From NCBI RefSeq assembly GCF_011075055.1, contig NW_025401134.1, positions 1 to 64,000 on the forward strand: 64,000 nt of DNA, written 5' to 3'. Both the position numbers and the translations under genes were made by a program. Shown piece after piece: positions 12,141-25,234 of this stretch (position 1 is its first letter; each line of letters begins with the position of its first letter). The notes below the pieces were generated by a model, which did not search any database, was not told the origin of the DNA, and saw only the letters and a list, made by a program, of their open reading frames with translations. This DNA is from Mangifera indica (taxonomy: Eukaryota > Streptophyta > Magnoliopsida > Sapindales > Anacardiaceae).

Positions 12141-13430
12141 TAGGGTTTTCAAGACATCGATAACTAGTAAGGTAGTGGAATTTAAAAGTTTTAGAAACAA
12201 ACAATCATGAAAAACCCCAACCAAGATACCCATTTTTAACATAAAGTTCATGAAACATGCAAAAACACTTATAAGGTGTTTTAGATTTTATACTTATGTT
12301 GATAGCTCTTTTAAACTTCACATGGCTTAAAACGGTGCGCTATCTAACCCTCACGAGGTGGCACTTTGGTATCTATACAAAGCATGGACACGAAAGAGAG
12401 TAAATGCAATTGAAAAGACTACTATAACTCTTTGGCTGGATGGATATGTTCATGATAGAAGGAGAGAACATATAAAATATGGCTAGGGTTTCTATGATTT
12501 TGTGTTGTGTATTTTTCTCAAACTCACGCTTTAATTAATATGTACAAGTATGCAAGCACGACTAGAATTTCAACCAAGCATGACACTTATCAACACACAC
12601 ACGCACGACTAGTATATACATGTACAATCGACATGCATCGAGAAACAGTTGTATGATCGTTATAACAAGAGTGTACCAACTGACATGCATTTTTGTTCAC
12701 GGTGTTGATCGACATCATCCCTCTAAGTGCAAGGTGGACACATTAATATGTATAGTTGTACACTTGGTCAAAATATGGTCAACTGGGTCCTTTCAACCAT
12801 AATAGGCAAACCTAGTCCATTCGTAATCTCTCTCAACCTTAAACACCAAGATTGTTAACAAATAATTCTCACCTCTAAGGTCAATTCAACTCCTTTATGT
12901 GTATGACCCATAAACTCTTTATCAAATCAATAGTATCTAGATTCGAGTTAAATCCAAAAACAAACCAAGATTGGCCTCTAGTAAAGCATTATGGTCACCC
13001 AAATAATATAGGGTCAGTTGATATTTCATAGTTTTTACAACATCACAATTACATGTAATCCAATCATTTTGTTAGCTGATATCTCTCGAGATTAAGAAAT
13101 AGAAATGTGTCTATCTTAGTGGTTCGTCAGTATGAACGAATACACATCAATGACCATATGGATTAGGCTATAACTTTATCCTATTGTAGCTATAGATTCA
13201 AATAGTCGTGGATGTCCTTTAGTATTCTCACATGATATATTTTCTCCTATACTCAAGAGTGATGAATCTTTTATCGATCAACTATAGTCTTCATGTATCT
13301 CATAATATGGTTGATTACTACCTTTATAGATAGCCTAATTACGACATCAAACAATACTGATCCTTATATAAGACAATTTAGCGACCTCAAGTCAAAGGAT
13401 CATATGCACTTGTGATGTTCAGAGGATATC
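12141..13430 (-). repeat. Copia LTR-like unit, copy 3, truncated
   Basis: It parallels 8387 to about 9650 (the start at 12141-12250 matches 8387-8500) but stops near 13430, so it lacks the outer 400 bp of the unit. The flanking DNA to the right is unrelated. It is a decayed partial LTR. Confidence 0.6.
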
Positions 13431-14040
13431 CTCTAGTAAGGTTAGTCCACGCCATAAAAAAAGAAGAAGTTAGGTTGATTTGCCACACTCTAAAAAAGAA
13501 AGAAGAAAAGTGATAAGAATCTATAGTAATTCACCATTAATTAAGCTAACTGCTTAGATAATAATTGAAATAAAGGCAAGTAGCACTTTATGGGATTACT
13601 CTTCAAACTATATTTGCTTAATTTTGCTTTACACACCCCTTTATATAGGGAACAATCCGAAAAGGTAGCAAAATAAGATTCATTTTACAATTAGGATTCT
13701 AACTATTGCTATTAATACTAATAGTCCTAATTACATAAGGTTTCCTATTAAATACTCCTTTTAATTTATTCATATAACAATTCCTTATTCTATCTAAATG
13801 TTTAAATAATATTTTAACTTAATTAAGATTCCTACAACAAATAAAAATATGACTCCTAAATAACTAGGAATCTGAACTTCAATTAAATTCTCTTGTTCTC
13901 TCCACATGAATTTCCACCAAATCAAACTTCCTCTTCATATTTTCACAAGTGAAGATGTCACTAAACTCCTACCATATCATTTGCCTTTAATGTTTTCAAT
14001 GTTTTCTAGCCTATTATACTCTTGCCAAATTCCTCCATGA
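13431..14040. other. No gene seen
   Basis: AT-rich DNA with two purine-rich patches (about 13457-13515). I see no gene, repeat boundary or RNA gene that I can support. Confidence 0.5.
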
Positions 14041-14880
14041 TTGAATCGCATGTTCTTGGTCTTTTATGGATCATATAACTTTCAAAGTGAGTGGACGATT
14101 AATGGTAAGGTATGCAAGCTCATGATTAATAATTTTAGCTGTAAAAGCTTTGTATCTAACAAATTGGTAGAGTACTTCAAGTTAGAAACCAAACCTCATC
14201 TCGCTCCATATGGTATAAGATGGATTAAGAATGCTCCAAGTATAAGAGTAATGGAACAATGTAGGTTGTCATTATCTTTAGGCAAAACCTACAAACATAA
14301 AATTTTATGTGATGTGTTTGAGATCGATGTTTATCATGTACTCGTAAGACATCCATAACAATTTGATGTGGATGCTACATATAGGGGTCAAAACAATACT
14401 TATTTTTTCAAGTGAAAGCAAATAAGGATTGTTGTGGTGCCTAACAAGGTTGAAAAAAACATTCCAATGCAAGAGAAGAGAGCTTTGATTGCCATACCAA
14501 TGAAAGAAGATGAACCAAAACCAGGAGCTGATAAAGAAGTTAAAGAATTGGAGAAAACATCATATCAAAATGATTTTCCCTTCAATCTCAAAAGTTCTAA
14601 AATCAAATAAGATAATAAGGTGGGAGTTACCTTTGCTACTCAAGTTGAAGAAATTGAAGTAAAGAAAGGAAAACAACTTGGGAATCTTGAAGCAATTGAT
14701 GAGATTAGAGAAACACTTTCAATTAAAGAACATCTTCATTCCCTTCAAAAGAATTTTACAATCAAAGGCATTGTTGATGAATATGATTTTTATGTTCAAG
14801 GTATATCCATGATAACTCTTAAAAACAATCAATGGACTACCAATCAACTTAAGAGGAATATTATGAAATGACTATGTCTT
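14041..14880 (+). pseudogene. Ty3/gypsy protease remnant with deleted pol, copy 1
   Basis: 14041-14358 reads like the retroviral-type protease of plant gypsy elements after its active site. VSNKLVEYFKLETKPHLAPY and SLGKTYKHKILCDVFEIDVY fit this family's usual pattern, while the catalytic Asp region is degraded to MINNFSCKSF. A linker follows (TYRGQNNTYFFK), then at 14620-14871 coding-like sequence of unknown domain. RT, RNase H and integrase are absent before the LTR-like region at 15000, so an internal deletion removed pol. The same arrangement recurs at 26325-27060. Confidence 0.6.
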
Positions 14881-14999
14881 TGGAAACAAAATTTTTATCC
14901 TTGAATGAAGGCAAGATTCAAACCATAGTCTAATCCTTTTAGATGTTTGGATGGTATGTTACACATGATGATGACTTTAGGGCAAGTCTCTCTTTATTA

Positions 15000-15775
15000 T
15001 TATTATTTTTTTTATTGGGGTGAATGATGGCAGACGAAAACTTTTAACTTGTAGTTAAAAAAAAAAAAAAGATAAAACATGGAAAGAAAAGAGGTCAAAT
15101 AAAGATCCAAGAAGAGGCAGGTTGGGTGGAAAAGGCAAATGAAAAGAATAATAATTGAGGATCATGAAAAGAAAGTGGTAGGGTGGAAAACATCAAAATC
15201 ATTGTAGAAACAAGCCAAATGCAATAGGATGAAATGGCACATGATGTGGCAGCTTATGTGACAGCATGGTATGATGACATGAGCATGCAAGATGATGTGA
15301 AGCCATGTAAGAAGCCTTATGCATGAGTGAAAAGGATTCCTAGTTGAGTGGGGTTTGGTTTAAAATAAATTTCCTAGTCCAATTTAGTTAATTAAGTCTT
15401 TTAATAATATTAATTTTGCTAATAAGTTAAAAGTTCAAATCTATTTTAGAAAAGTACATTATTTTAATTTTAAAAATAAAATATTTTTAAGATTTTATTA
15501 TTTAAAAGTTCAATTCTAATTAAAGTCTTTTTTTTTTTTAAGTTCATGTTTCCTAAATTTGGAATTAATTAAGATTCCTATTTTAGTTAAACTAGTCTTT
15601 CCTTTTGTGTTTAGGTTTTCCTAGTCTAGTTTAGAAAAATAAGTCTATATAAGGCTTGAGTCTTGTAATCAAAATCAATCAATTAATTCAAGTTATCAAT
15701 AAAATTTAAGTTTGAGTTTTTAAGAATTATTTTGCAAATTGCATTGAATTCTTGTTATTCCTTTTTTGTTCATTG
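15000..15775 (+). repeat. Gypsy LTR-like region, copy 1
   Basis: It is repeated at about 27120-27880; related sequence is also at 24840-25020. It contains a TATA-like box (CTATATAAGG, near 15645) followed by AATCAAAATCAATCAATT and an AATAAAATT stretch, a layout typical of an LTR promoter and polyadenylation region. Similarity between copies ends near 15775, where the Athila-like sequence begins. Confidence 0.55.
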
Positions 15776-15965
15776 AACATAAAAATTCCATCATTTACTA
15801 GCCCCACCCTTTCGAGGCCAAATTCCATCGTTTTCTAGGGATTTTAACTAATTTTATGTTTTCAGTCATAGGTTCTCTAGTTTTATTGATTTTGTTTTAT
15901 TCTTTTAGAAAGTTTTTAATTGTTTTATGGTATATGACTTAATCTTCTCTTTCAAGTGAATTGAG
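15776..15965 (+). other. Leader of decayed Athila-like element
   Basis: AT-rich DNA between the LTR-like repeat and the first recognisable gag codons at 15966. No 5' LTR or tRNA-Asp primer site of the Athila type is visible, so the 5' end of that element appears lost. Confidence 0.35.
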
Positions 15966-17400
15966 TTTTGATCTAGAAATTGAAAAAACTGTGTACAGGT
16001 TGAGAAAATAGGCTCGGTAGACTTCTATAAGCTGAGTTATGACTTCAGATCTTGAGCAACCAATTGTTACATCACCTGGCATAAATATAGTTGTTGAATT
16101 AGCTTCCAACAATTCAGATACTAAGGAGATGGCTAATCAAAATAACAAGACTTTAAAGAAGTTAGTTGCTCCTAATCTTAATCAACAACTATTATGCATT
16201 GAGTATCCTAATATTGATGTAGCCTTTGAATTAAAATATGGACTGATAGATTTGTTACCTACCTTTCGTGGTCTTACAGGTGAAGATCCAAACAAACATC
16301 TTAAGGAATTCCATGTAGAATGTTCAAGTATGAAACCAACTAGTGTGACTGAGGAACATATTAAGTAAAGAGCTTTCCTATTTTTTTTTTTTATGGATGA
16401 TACAAAGGATTGGTTGTAATACCTTCCTTCTAGATCCATTACAACCTGGAACAAGCTGAGAAGATTATTTTTAGAAAAATATTTCCTAGTTTCTAGGGCT
16501 ACAAATATAAGGAAGGAGATTTGTGGTATTCGTCAATTAAATGGAGAGACCTTGTATCAGTATTAGGAAAGATTCAAGAAGTTGTGTGCTAGCTGTCCAC
16601 ATCATTAGATAAGTGAGCAATTATTGATTCAATATTTTTATAAGGGTTTGTTATCAATGGATAGAAATATGATAGATGCAAGAAGTGAAAAAGCCTTGGT
16701 AGATAAAACCCTTAATACAGCTAGGCATTTAATTTCAAACATGGTTGTAAATTCCTAGTAGTTTGGAGCAAGATATGATGTTTTGACTAGAAATGTATAT
16801 GAGGTAAGTATATCTTCCATTCAATAACAAATTTCAGATCTTACCTCTCTAGTTTATCAAATAGCTATAGGAAATATGCAACAAGCAAAGACACGTGACA
16901 TATGTTTGATAGTTGGCCATTTAATTGATATGTGCCTAGTTCTTCAAGAGGAGTAAATGAATATGGTAGGAGGTTTTCCAAGACAATCGAGGAGGTATGA
17001 TCCTTACTCTAATACGTACAATCTAAGATAGAGAGATCACCCTAATCTGAGTTATAGATGGAATAAGCTATCAGGATTTTAGCAAAACCAACAGACCTAT
17101 CAATAGAAAAAAAAAAAAAAGTAACTCCTGCTAACTTAGGTACATTATTAGAAGATATGTTTAAGACTTTTTTTACTCATACTTAGTAATTTTAGTAAGA
17201 GATAGAGTCGAACATTCAATACTTAAAGAATTAGATGAGTCAGCTAGCTACTACAGTGAGCAAATTAGATGCTCAAGGTTCAAGTAAATTACCTTCACAA
17301 ACCATAGCGAACCCTTGGGAGAATACGAGTGTCATAACTTTATGAAGTGGAAAAAAATTAGAGACACCATCAAGAAAAAATTCAAGCTATAGATATTAAG
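15966..17400 (+). pseudogene. Decayed Athila-like Ty3/gypsy gag
   Basis: FDLEIEKTV at 15966 and the open piece 16039-16368 (LKKLVAPNLNQQLLCIEYPN; LTGEDPNKHLKEFHVECSSM) match the gag of the intact relative at 54195-56171. Downstream pieces follow the same order (KRLFLQKFFP-like near 16460, EICGIRQ-like near 16515, a degraded zinc knuckle near 16900). Many sense codons have become TAG or TAA, for example at 16366-16368. It cannot be translated. Confidence 0.8.
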
Positions 17401-18490
17401 GAGGATACAAAAATTTGTCATTCTAAGGTAACTTCTAACCTTTCTATTTCAATTAAAGCTAATTCTTTTCATTTTCCCACTAGGTGTGCAACGTCCAAGA
17501 AAGAGAAAAAAGAGAAGGAAATTTTAGAGACATTCTGCAAGGTAGAGGTAAATATACCTTTATTAGATACAATTAAGCAAATGCTAAGGTACACAAAGTT
17601 TCTTAAAGAATTATGCGCTACAAAGCAACAACTAAGGGGTAATGACAAAATAAGTGTGGGGGAGAACATATAAGCAATTCTTCAAAGAAAGTTTCCCCCT
17701 AAGTGTAAAGATCCAGGTATGTTTACCATTTTGTACAGGATAGGTAATGCCAGATTTGAAAGAGCCATGTTAGATTCAGGAGTAACTATTAATGTTATGC
17801 ACTATTTGTATATGCTTCTTTAAATTTAGGACCTTTAAAGAAGACTGGTGTTATTATATAGTTGGTTGACTGTACTAATGCTTACCCTGAAAGGGTAATT
17901 GAGGATGTAATAGTACAAGTGAGTGGTTTAGTTTTTCCTATAGATTTTTATGTTGTGGATATTAATGATGATATTTTTCCTAACCTTGTGTTTATTTTAT
18001 TAGGTAGGCCATTTTTTAGGATAGCTAAGTTAGTTATTGACTATCACAAGGGTACCTTGACAATGGAATTTGATGGTGAAAAGATTCAATTTAATATTTT
18101 TGAGGCTATGAGGTACCCTAGTGAAGATCATTCCATGTTCGCAATTGATATTGTTGATTTTTTAGCACAGAAAGTTTTTGGGTTGACAAGCAAGGATAAT
18201 TTAGAAATTTAAATTGACAAGCATTTTAAGTTGGACAAATAGGAAGAAATTGAGTTGAATGAGTATTTGAAGGAAACTGTAGCTATATTGCATTTTTTAC
18301 CAGTGATTTCAGATAAGTGCGTAGTTTTCTTTATTCAGTTACTTATTACTCACAAGAAACTTTTACCTTCTATCATGTAGGCCCCTATATTAGAATTGAA
18401 ACCATTACCTACCCATTTAGAGTATGCATATTTGGGAGATAATGAGACACTACTAGTGAATATATATAACAAACTGAATAAAGTGTAGGA
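17401..18490 (+). pseudogene. Decayed Athila-like protease and linker
   Basis: The region near 17690-17830 corresponds to the PEKCKDPGMF and LDLGASINVM block of the relative at 55950-56050, here with LDSGVTINVM. The open frame 17862-18212 continues it (ILLGRPFFRIAKLVIDYHKG; TMEFDGEKIQFNIFEAMRY). 18360-18490 then matches the LELKPLPTHLEYAYLGDNET type linker before RT. Stops are scattered. Confidence 0.75.
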
Positions 18491-19980
18491 GGAGAAATTG
18501 TTTCATGTGCTTAGAAAATATATATTAATAATTGGTTGGATAATTGTAGATATTAAACAAATAAACCTTGTTGTATGTACGCATCACATTCTATTGGAAG
18601 AAAGAGCCAAACCAACTAGGGAGGTTCAACGCAGGTTCAATACACCAATGATAGAGGTAGTAAAACAAGAGATTCTAAAGCTATTTGAGCATGTATCATA
18701 TACCTAATTTCAGACAGCAAGTGGGTGAGTCCAACACAGGTGGTTCCAAAGAAATTTAGTATAATAGAAGTTTAGAATGATGATAATGAGTTGGTACCTA
18801 CACGTGTTCAAACAAGATGGAGAGTGTGTATTGATTACAAGAAATTGAACTCTGCAACTTGCAAGGACCCCTTTCCTTTTATTGATCAAATGTTGGAGAG
18901 ATTAACTAGGCACCCTTTTAATTGTTTCCTTGATGGCATGCCAAGTTATAACTAGGTACCAATAACACCAAAGGATCAGGAAAAGACAACCTTCATGTGT
19001 CTATTTGGTATATAAGTTTATCGTCAAATGCCATTTGGATTGTGCAATGCCTTAACGACCTTTCAACAGTGTACGGTTAGTATATTTTCTGAATATGTAG
19101 AGAATATCATATAAGTATTTATAGATGATTTCAGTGTCTATGGTAATTCTTTTGATAAATTTTTAAATAACCTCACAATGATTTTGAAGGAATGTGTAGA
19201 AACTAACCTTGTTTTAAATTAGGGAAAAAGTCACTTTATGGCAAAACAAGGTATAGTTTTAGGGCATATTGTTTCAATTAAAGGAATTGAAGTAGATAAG
19301 TCTAAGATAGATGTTATTTCTGTTTTACCTTACCTTGCAAATGTGTGGGAGATTCAATCTTTTCTTGGACATGCAAGTTTCTATCATAGATTTATCAAGG
19401 ATTTTTTGAAGATTTCATTGCCCTAGTGTAAGTTGTTCCAAAAAGATGTACCATTCCATTTTGATGAAGAATGTAAGGAAGTGTTTGATAAACTAAAAAA
19501 GCTTTTGACTATGGCACCAGTGATTCAACCACCGAATCAGGAATTGTCATTTTAAGATTATGTGTAATGCAAGTAATTATGCAATAGGAGCTATTTTGGG
19601 ATAAAGAGTTTGCAAGGCTATTCATGCCATATACTACGCTTCAAGGACTTTAAATTTTACCCAAATCCATTATTCCATAATTGAAAAAGAACTTTTATTT
19701 GTTGTTTTTACTTTAGAAAAGTTTTAATCTTATTTATTTGGCACTAAAATGATAATTTATTCTAATCATGCAACTCTTAAGTACCTACTTATGAAGAAGG
19801 AGGCCAAACTAAGGCTCATTAGGTGGATTCTATTATTGCAGGAATTTAATATAGAGATTAAAGACAAGAAAGGAGCAGAGAATTCAGTGGCGGATCATTT
19901 GAGCAAATTAGTGCTTGAGGAAGATAAGGTACTATTGCAAGAGACATTTTTAAATGAGCAATTATTTTCTATTAACTAGG
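18491..19980 (+). pseudogene. Decayed Athila-like reverse transcriptase and RNase H
   Basis: The gypsy RT order is visible through stops: HHILLEERAKPTREVQRRFN (near 18590), RVCIDYKKLNSATCKDPFPF (near 18825), QMPFGLCNALTTFQ (near 19025), and the catalytic motif as VFIDDFSVYGN (near 19115). 19238-19426 gives the connection region (VLGHIVSIKGIEVDKSKIDV). 19749-19979 gives the RNase H end ([30 protein letters not shown]). This is the portion deleted from the young Athila-like element at 52809-60592. Confidence 0.8.
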
Positions 19981-21260
19981 CATTACCATAGTATGCGCAC
20001 ATTGTTAATTACTTAGTTGGTAGAATGTTGACTCATGATCGTTCTAAAGCTCAGAAGGAAATGCTTAAGCATGATGCTAAGTATTAAGTGTGTGATGATC
20101 CATACTTGTGGAGATTTTTTGTTGACCAAATTATAGAAAGGTGTGTACCTAAAATTAAATTTTTATCTATTTTAACCTTCTGTCATTTTTATGCTTATGG
20201 AGGTCATTTTGGTCCAAAAATAATAGCTCGCAAGGTTTTGGAATGTGGATTTTATTAGTCAACAATATTTAAGGACGCTTATGTGTTTTGTAAGACTTGT
20301 GAGAATTACCAACAAACAGGTAATATAACCCAGAGAAATCAAATGCCACAAACTCCTATTCTAGTTATAGAGATTTTTTATGTTTGGGGCATAGATTTTA
20401 TGGAACCATTTCCTTCATCTTTTGGTAATGTTTACATAATTTTGGCTATTAATTAAGTTTCTAGGTTAGTGAAAGCTAATGCTGCCAAGATTGACAGTTC
20501 TAAAATTGTTGCAGATTTTGTGAAGTCTAATATTTCTATTAGGTTTGGAGTTCTAAGGGCCATTATTAGTGATAAAGGCATACATTTTTGCAATAGGATG
20601 ATAAAGACAATGTTTAGAAGATACAATATTGTTCATAGGGTTTCCACATCTTATCACCCATAGACTAGTGGCCAAGCTGAAATATCTAATCGAGAAGTTA
20701 AGTCTACTTTAGAGAAAACAATCAAGCCAAATAGAAAGGATTGGAGTTTAAGGTTGAAGGATGTATTGTGGGCCTATAGGACAACTTACAAGACACCAAT
20801 TGGCATGCTACCTTACAAGTTAGTATTTGGAAAGTCATGTCATCTTCCAGTGGAGTTAGAGCACAAAGCTTTTTAGGCGATCAAGCAATGTAATTTGAAT
20901 TTGAATAAGGCTGGAGAGTAAAGGAAATTACGGAACGAGGCATATGAGAGTTCTAGGATATACAAGGAGAAGACAAAGGCTTTTCATGATAAGTGATCTC
21001 TAAGAAGAATTTTGTTGTTAGACAAAAAGATGTCCTGTGTCATTCAAGGCTTAAGTTATTTCTAGGTAAGTTGTGTTCTCATTGGGTTGGTTCATTTGTT
21101 ATTACTAATGTTTTTCACTATAGTGCAATAGAGATCTAAAGCCTAAAAGCAACAAAGGTATTTAAGGTGAATGGTCATAGACTTAAACCTTTTTATGAAG
21201 GTTTTCAAGTGCAAAATGTTGAGATAGTAGACTTGGAGGATCCAATCTATTCAAATTAAG
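19981..21260 (+). pseudogene. Decayed Athila-like integrase
   Basis: About 20180-20330 is the zinc-binding part. 20390-20660 is the catalytic core (KIVADFVKSNISIRFGVLRA, then IISDKGIHFCNRM and STSYHP). 20665-20930 continues [20 protein letters not shown] and [20 protein letters not shown]. The C-terminal tail KVFKVNGHRLKPFYEGF near 21160 matches the tail retained in the young element at about 56790-56840. Stops recur, including TAG after STSYHP. Confidence 0.8.
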
Positions 21261-22272
21261 AATCACGTTGTCAGACTAACGATAATAAATAGAGGTGCTA
21301 CTTGGGAGGCAACCCCAAGGGAGTATTTAGTTTACAATCTTTTCTTTTATCTTTTATGTTGTTTATGCATCGATTAATAATTTTTCCTTGCATTTAGGTC
21401 GTACATTAGGACAATGTATGTTTTAAGTGTGAAGGGAATTTAGAGATTTAGTTAGTGAGTGTGTTTTATGTGTGTTTTGATTTGTTGTTTTTCTTGAGAT
21501 GTTTCTCTTGAATATCTAATGATGTATAAGTTTTCAACTTGGCTTTTGTAATAAGCATACTTCCTAGCTCAGGATGTTACCAATTGTTTTGTAAATTAGA
21601 GTTTAGCACATTTGAATCCTTGTAATTGATTGAAATAATATGATTTGAGAAATTGTGTGAACCTAGTATCGAAGTTTCTCTTAAGCTAGTCCTAAACTCA
21701 AGTTTAAGTAAATAGAAAAAAAATCTTTAAAAAAAAAATTATATATACACATATTAAAGAAGGGGAATACTTTGTTGTTTTGGCCTACTAAGTAATTGGG
21801 TGTCTTCATGACCAATGTTGGTATTCGTATGAAGTGTAGGTTATAAACAAGAGTATAAGTGCCAAGAATGTTACAAGGTTGGAGTAATCAGGCATCTTCT
21901 TCACAAATGTTAATATTCGCATGAAAAAGGTTGGTGATGAGTTAGAAACTTTTTAAAAAATAAATAAATAAATAAAAATAGTAAATCCCTAGTTTGCTAC
22001 CTAGTTTGTAATAGTAAAGAGAAATAGTTTAGGGGTGTGATTCGTTGCTTGGTTCTATTAACTAATTTGGAGTAATTATGGATAAATGAGAAAAGAGATG
22101 AGAGTGTTCGACTTTAGTTTATTTTACAATTGTTACAGTATGAGTTACCTTAAGTATGTTGGATTAAGTCACTTATACATCATGATGGTGTTCTTGGTAT
22201 GGTTTGAGTATTGTATTTTTTAAGTGCTGAGCTATTTTGCCCGAGGACGTGCAAAAGCTAAGTGTAGAGGAA
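21261..22272 (+). other. 3' untranslated region of decayed Athila-like element
   Basis: It contains GCTACTTGGGAGGCAACCCC (21298-21317), the same post-coding motif found at 56930-56949 in the young element, and ends in a polypurine tract AGTGTAGAGGAATTT just before the LTR start TGATAGG at about 22273. It carries no gene. Confidence 0.6.
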
Positions 22273-23310
22273 TTTGATAGGTGTTAAAAATTTAACTTTT
22301 TTTTTTATTCCTCCATATGTAGTGTTGTGTTAGATTTTGTGATTGAATAAGCTGATTAATTTATTTTGTGAATTAAGAGTGGATTAGAGGCATCAGATTA
22401 AAAGTGGAACATAATGTGCAGTTTTCAGACTTTAGTAGATTCAACCTCTGTAAGTTCAATAGAGGTTTTGATGTCCTTAGAGTTTTGGAATAAGAAAGAA
22501 ACCTCATTGGCATTTGAAGTAGAATTCTTGAACTTTTTGAATTGGGCTTACATGTTCAAATCCAAGTTCATTTAGGTTGTCAAACTTTGGATTAGAGTTA
22601 GAAGATCCAATCTCGTTATTGTTTGAGCATGGTTTAGTAATTAGGTTGTAACTTGAATTGCAAAAGTCAGATTGGGATGATTCAAGATGTATTGAAAGAT
22701 CGTATCTAAGGCTACTGTTTTGTGAAGTTCCTAAACCAAATTTAGTTTCTATCAAATCCAAAATTTGCTCATAAATTCTAACAGAAAATTTGTCGTCTTG
22801 AAAAAAGAAGAGATTAGAATGCCTACAAATTAGAAAGTTGAGTTGTGCATGAGAGGGAGGTTTTTTTTTTTTTAAGGCTTTCATGTTTTGAAAAATTTAG
22901 AGGAGAGATAGGAAAATGAATTAGTTTTTTTCCTGAGGGTTAACATGTCTGGTTAAGTTTTTCTTTTCAGCTCGAAAGGATTTTAAACCCAAAACACAAG
23001 TTGATGGTGTAGTCAATTCAGTAACATTATTCCTTTAATCTTCTTAAGAAATTAATTGATGTTATTTTGTTTTAATGATATTTGATGTTTGGTTTGTTTA
23101 ATTTGAATAACACTTGTGGAATCAATTATATCAACATTAGTTGCTAGAATTAGGAAAGATCTTGTTTAAGGTTGTCCAATGGTTAGATTCTAATGAGAGT
23201 TTGTTCATTAGAAAATTGACTACACTTCTTTGTGGGATTGACCTCTATTTGCCCTAACTACTATCTTGTAGGAAGTTAAAATAGAGTTATTAATTTTTGG
23301 TGTATTCGAC
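22273..23310 (+). repeat. 3' LTR of decayed Athila-like element
   Basis: It begins TGATAGGTG after the polypurine tract and ends near GGTGTATTCGACA, a diverged form of the GGTGTCAACGACA block that closes the LTRs at 54158 and 60592. It is about 1.0 kb, shorter and far more diverged than those. The antisense frame 22504-22884 is not supported as a gene. No matching 5' LTR is seen before 15966. Confidence 0.55.
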
Positions 23311-23339
23311 AACCATCATTGGTTGTACTTCTAATCTGT

Positions 23340-24600
23340 CTATTAGACTCTTGGTTATAAAACAATGCATAACACTACAATCAATTAATATGTAAATAAG
23401 AGTACTAAGGAAGGAAATTTTACTAGTAAAAGTTGTTGGATTAGCCTCAATTAGCCCCTAGGTGATGGTGTATACTCTAGTAGTAGCTCTCATGATTGGC
23501 TGCTTGACTTATTCTAGAGCATCGAGACAAGATTTGGCCATATGTCTTAGTTAACAGCACTTGTAACAAATTGTTTGCCTTATCAGACACTCTCCTTTAT
23601 GATAACTGTCACATCTCTAACAAGCTGGAATTTCAAGCCCTTTCTACTTCTTGTTTCTCTTCCAACCTTTCTTGTTTTCTTTGGGTTGGAATAGCCTCTT
23701 TCCTTTTCTTTTTGATAAGGGACCCCTCTGTATCAAGGCATTACTATTTTCTAACTATGGTATTAGTGTTGGCATTTAAGTTGAATGAGACGAAGCCTAG
23801 TCATTCATCCTCTTAACAAACACCTCAGTCCTTAAAGTCAGGCTCAATGCCTCACTATAAGTCTAGGGTGGTTATTTACCTATCATGACATCTCATGTTA
23901 TAGCTAGATCGAGCTTACACACAAATTATTCTATCCACCTAATCTTTGTGTTAGATATCTTAGGGGCATATCATGCCAAGTGGTTGAACTTATTAGATAA
24001 CTCCTTTACAAATTCTATACACTAAGTTAGTATAAGAAACTCTTGAGCCTAGACGCATGTCACATGTGCTCCCCTATACTCAACCTCAAATCTCTTTTTG
24101 AACTCCGACCGAGACATTTATGATGTTTTGGTCCTCTCCAAAACTAGGTTCTATTATATTCTAACATTTAACTTGAAGAAATAGGTGGTGTATCAGACTC
24201 TCTCTTGGTCAGTCATATCAAACAAGGTCATAACACTCTCTACCAACTCTGACCACTTCTTAGTTATAATTGGATCCTCAAAGCCATCAAACTTTTAGGA
24301 CTAATGCATGTTAGGTAAATTGAAGATAAGATGCAACTGAGTCTTACCTGGTGCTATCGCTAATACGATTATTGGTGTATAAGTCAACTCAACAAAGCCT
24401 TGAGCCTGTATTGATGGTATGCATGCTAACTTACTAGCTTAAGCTGGAGCACCTCCTTGCTTTTTGAACATCTCTCTGAACATGTCATTAACATCTTGAG
24501 CACTTAAACCTGCTTAGAGAATTGGGGCTACTACCCCTTCACTCTGACTCTTTTATGGGCTGTCTGTCTAAGTGTTTATAAAATTTGCTCTGGTTCTCTT
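23340..24600 (-). pseudogene. Decayed Ty3/gypsy gag (minus strand), first remnant
   Basis: On the minus strand, about 24290-24130 reads KFDGFEDPIITKKWSELVES and LFDMTDQERV, the start of a gypsy capsid domain. Near 23570-23520 it reads ICYKCC-stop-LRHMAKSC, a CCHC zinc knuckle with one stop. The order and strand agree. No protease or pol follows to the left, where the plus-strand Athila-like LTR lies. The plus-strand frame 23571-23816 is a shadow. Confidence 0.6.
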
Positions 24601-25040
24601 TTTTCTTAAAAACCTACAATTATGAGTCTTCATAAAACTTAGTAGGTATAAATAAAATTTTATTTACAGTGATCAGCTGCAGTGCGGTCAACATGTCTAT
24701 TAATATTATTTATTAAAATCATAGTTTTCTAGAATTATAGTTTCTTAGAATTTAAAATTAATTAATATTTGTAGTTTTAGTTAAGTAAGTGTTTTAATTT
24801 AATAAGTTTTCTATTCTAGTAGTGTTAGGATTTATATTTTAATTAGGAGAGTCACTAGCCTTTATAAAAGGCTCAAGTTTTTGTAATCAAATCAATTCAA
24901 GTTATTAATAAAATTCAAATTTGAGCTTTTTAAATAATTGTATTGAGTTCTTGTTTTTCCTTTGCGTCCCTTGAATGATATCAACCTTAAGCGACCTTAT
25001 GAACAATATCACAATCCCATCAATGCTTATCTTGCATTAT
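24601..25040 (+). repeat. Gypsy LTR-like fragment
   Basis: 24840-25020 resembles 27740-27970: CTTTATAAAAGGCTCAAG, then AATCAAATCAATTCAAG, then AACAATATCACAATCCCAT. It is probably part of an LTR of the same family as 15000-15775 and 27120-27990. Boundaries are uncertain. Confidence 0.45.
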
Positions 25041-25234
25041 ATGGTATTACAACATAAGGCTACTATCCTTGTCTTGTGTCGCCATGCCTCAGTCTTGTTG
25101 TCCCTCCACAAGTTAAATGTCATGGTTTCCTTTGTGTAAAGCTCTATTGATTACTTTACTTACAAACAAGCTTCTTGTCTTCATTTGTTTCATTATAAGT
25201 TTATCTTTTTGCAATTTTTGTTAGCTAAGTGATG

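Noticed and set aside
22504..22884. 126-codon antisense frame
   Set aside because: It lies within the decayed Athila-like 3' LTR and shows no domain.
23571..23816. 81-codon plus-strand frame
   Set aside because: Shadow of a minus-strand gypsy gag with a recognisable zinc knuckle.
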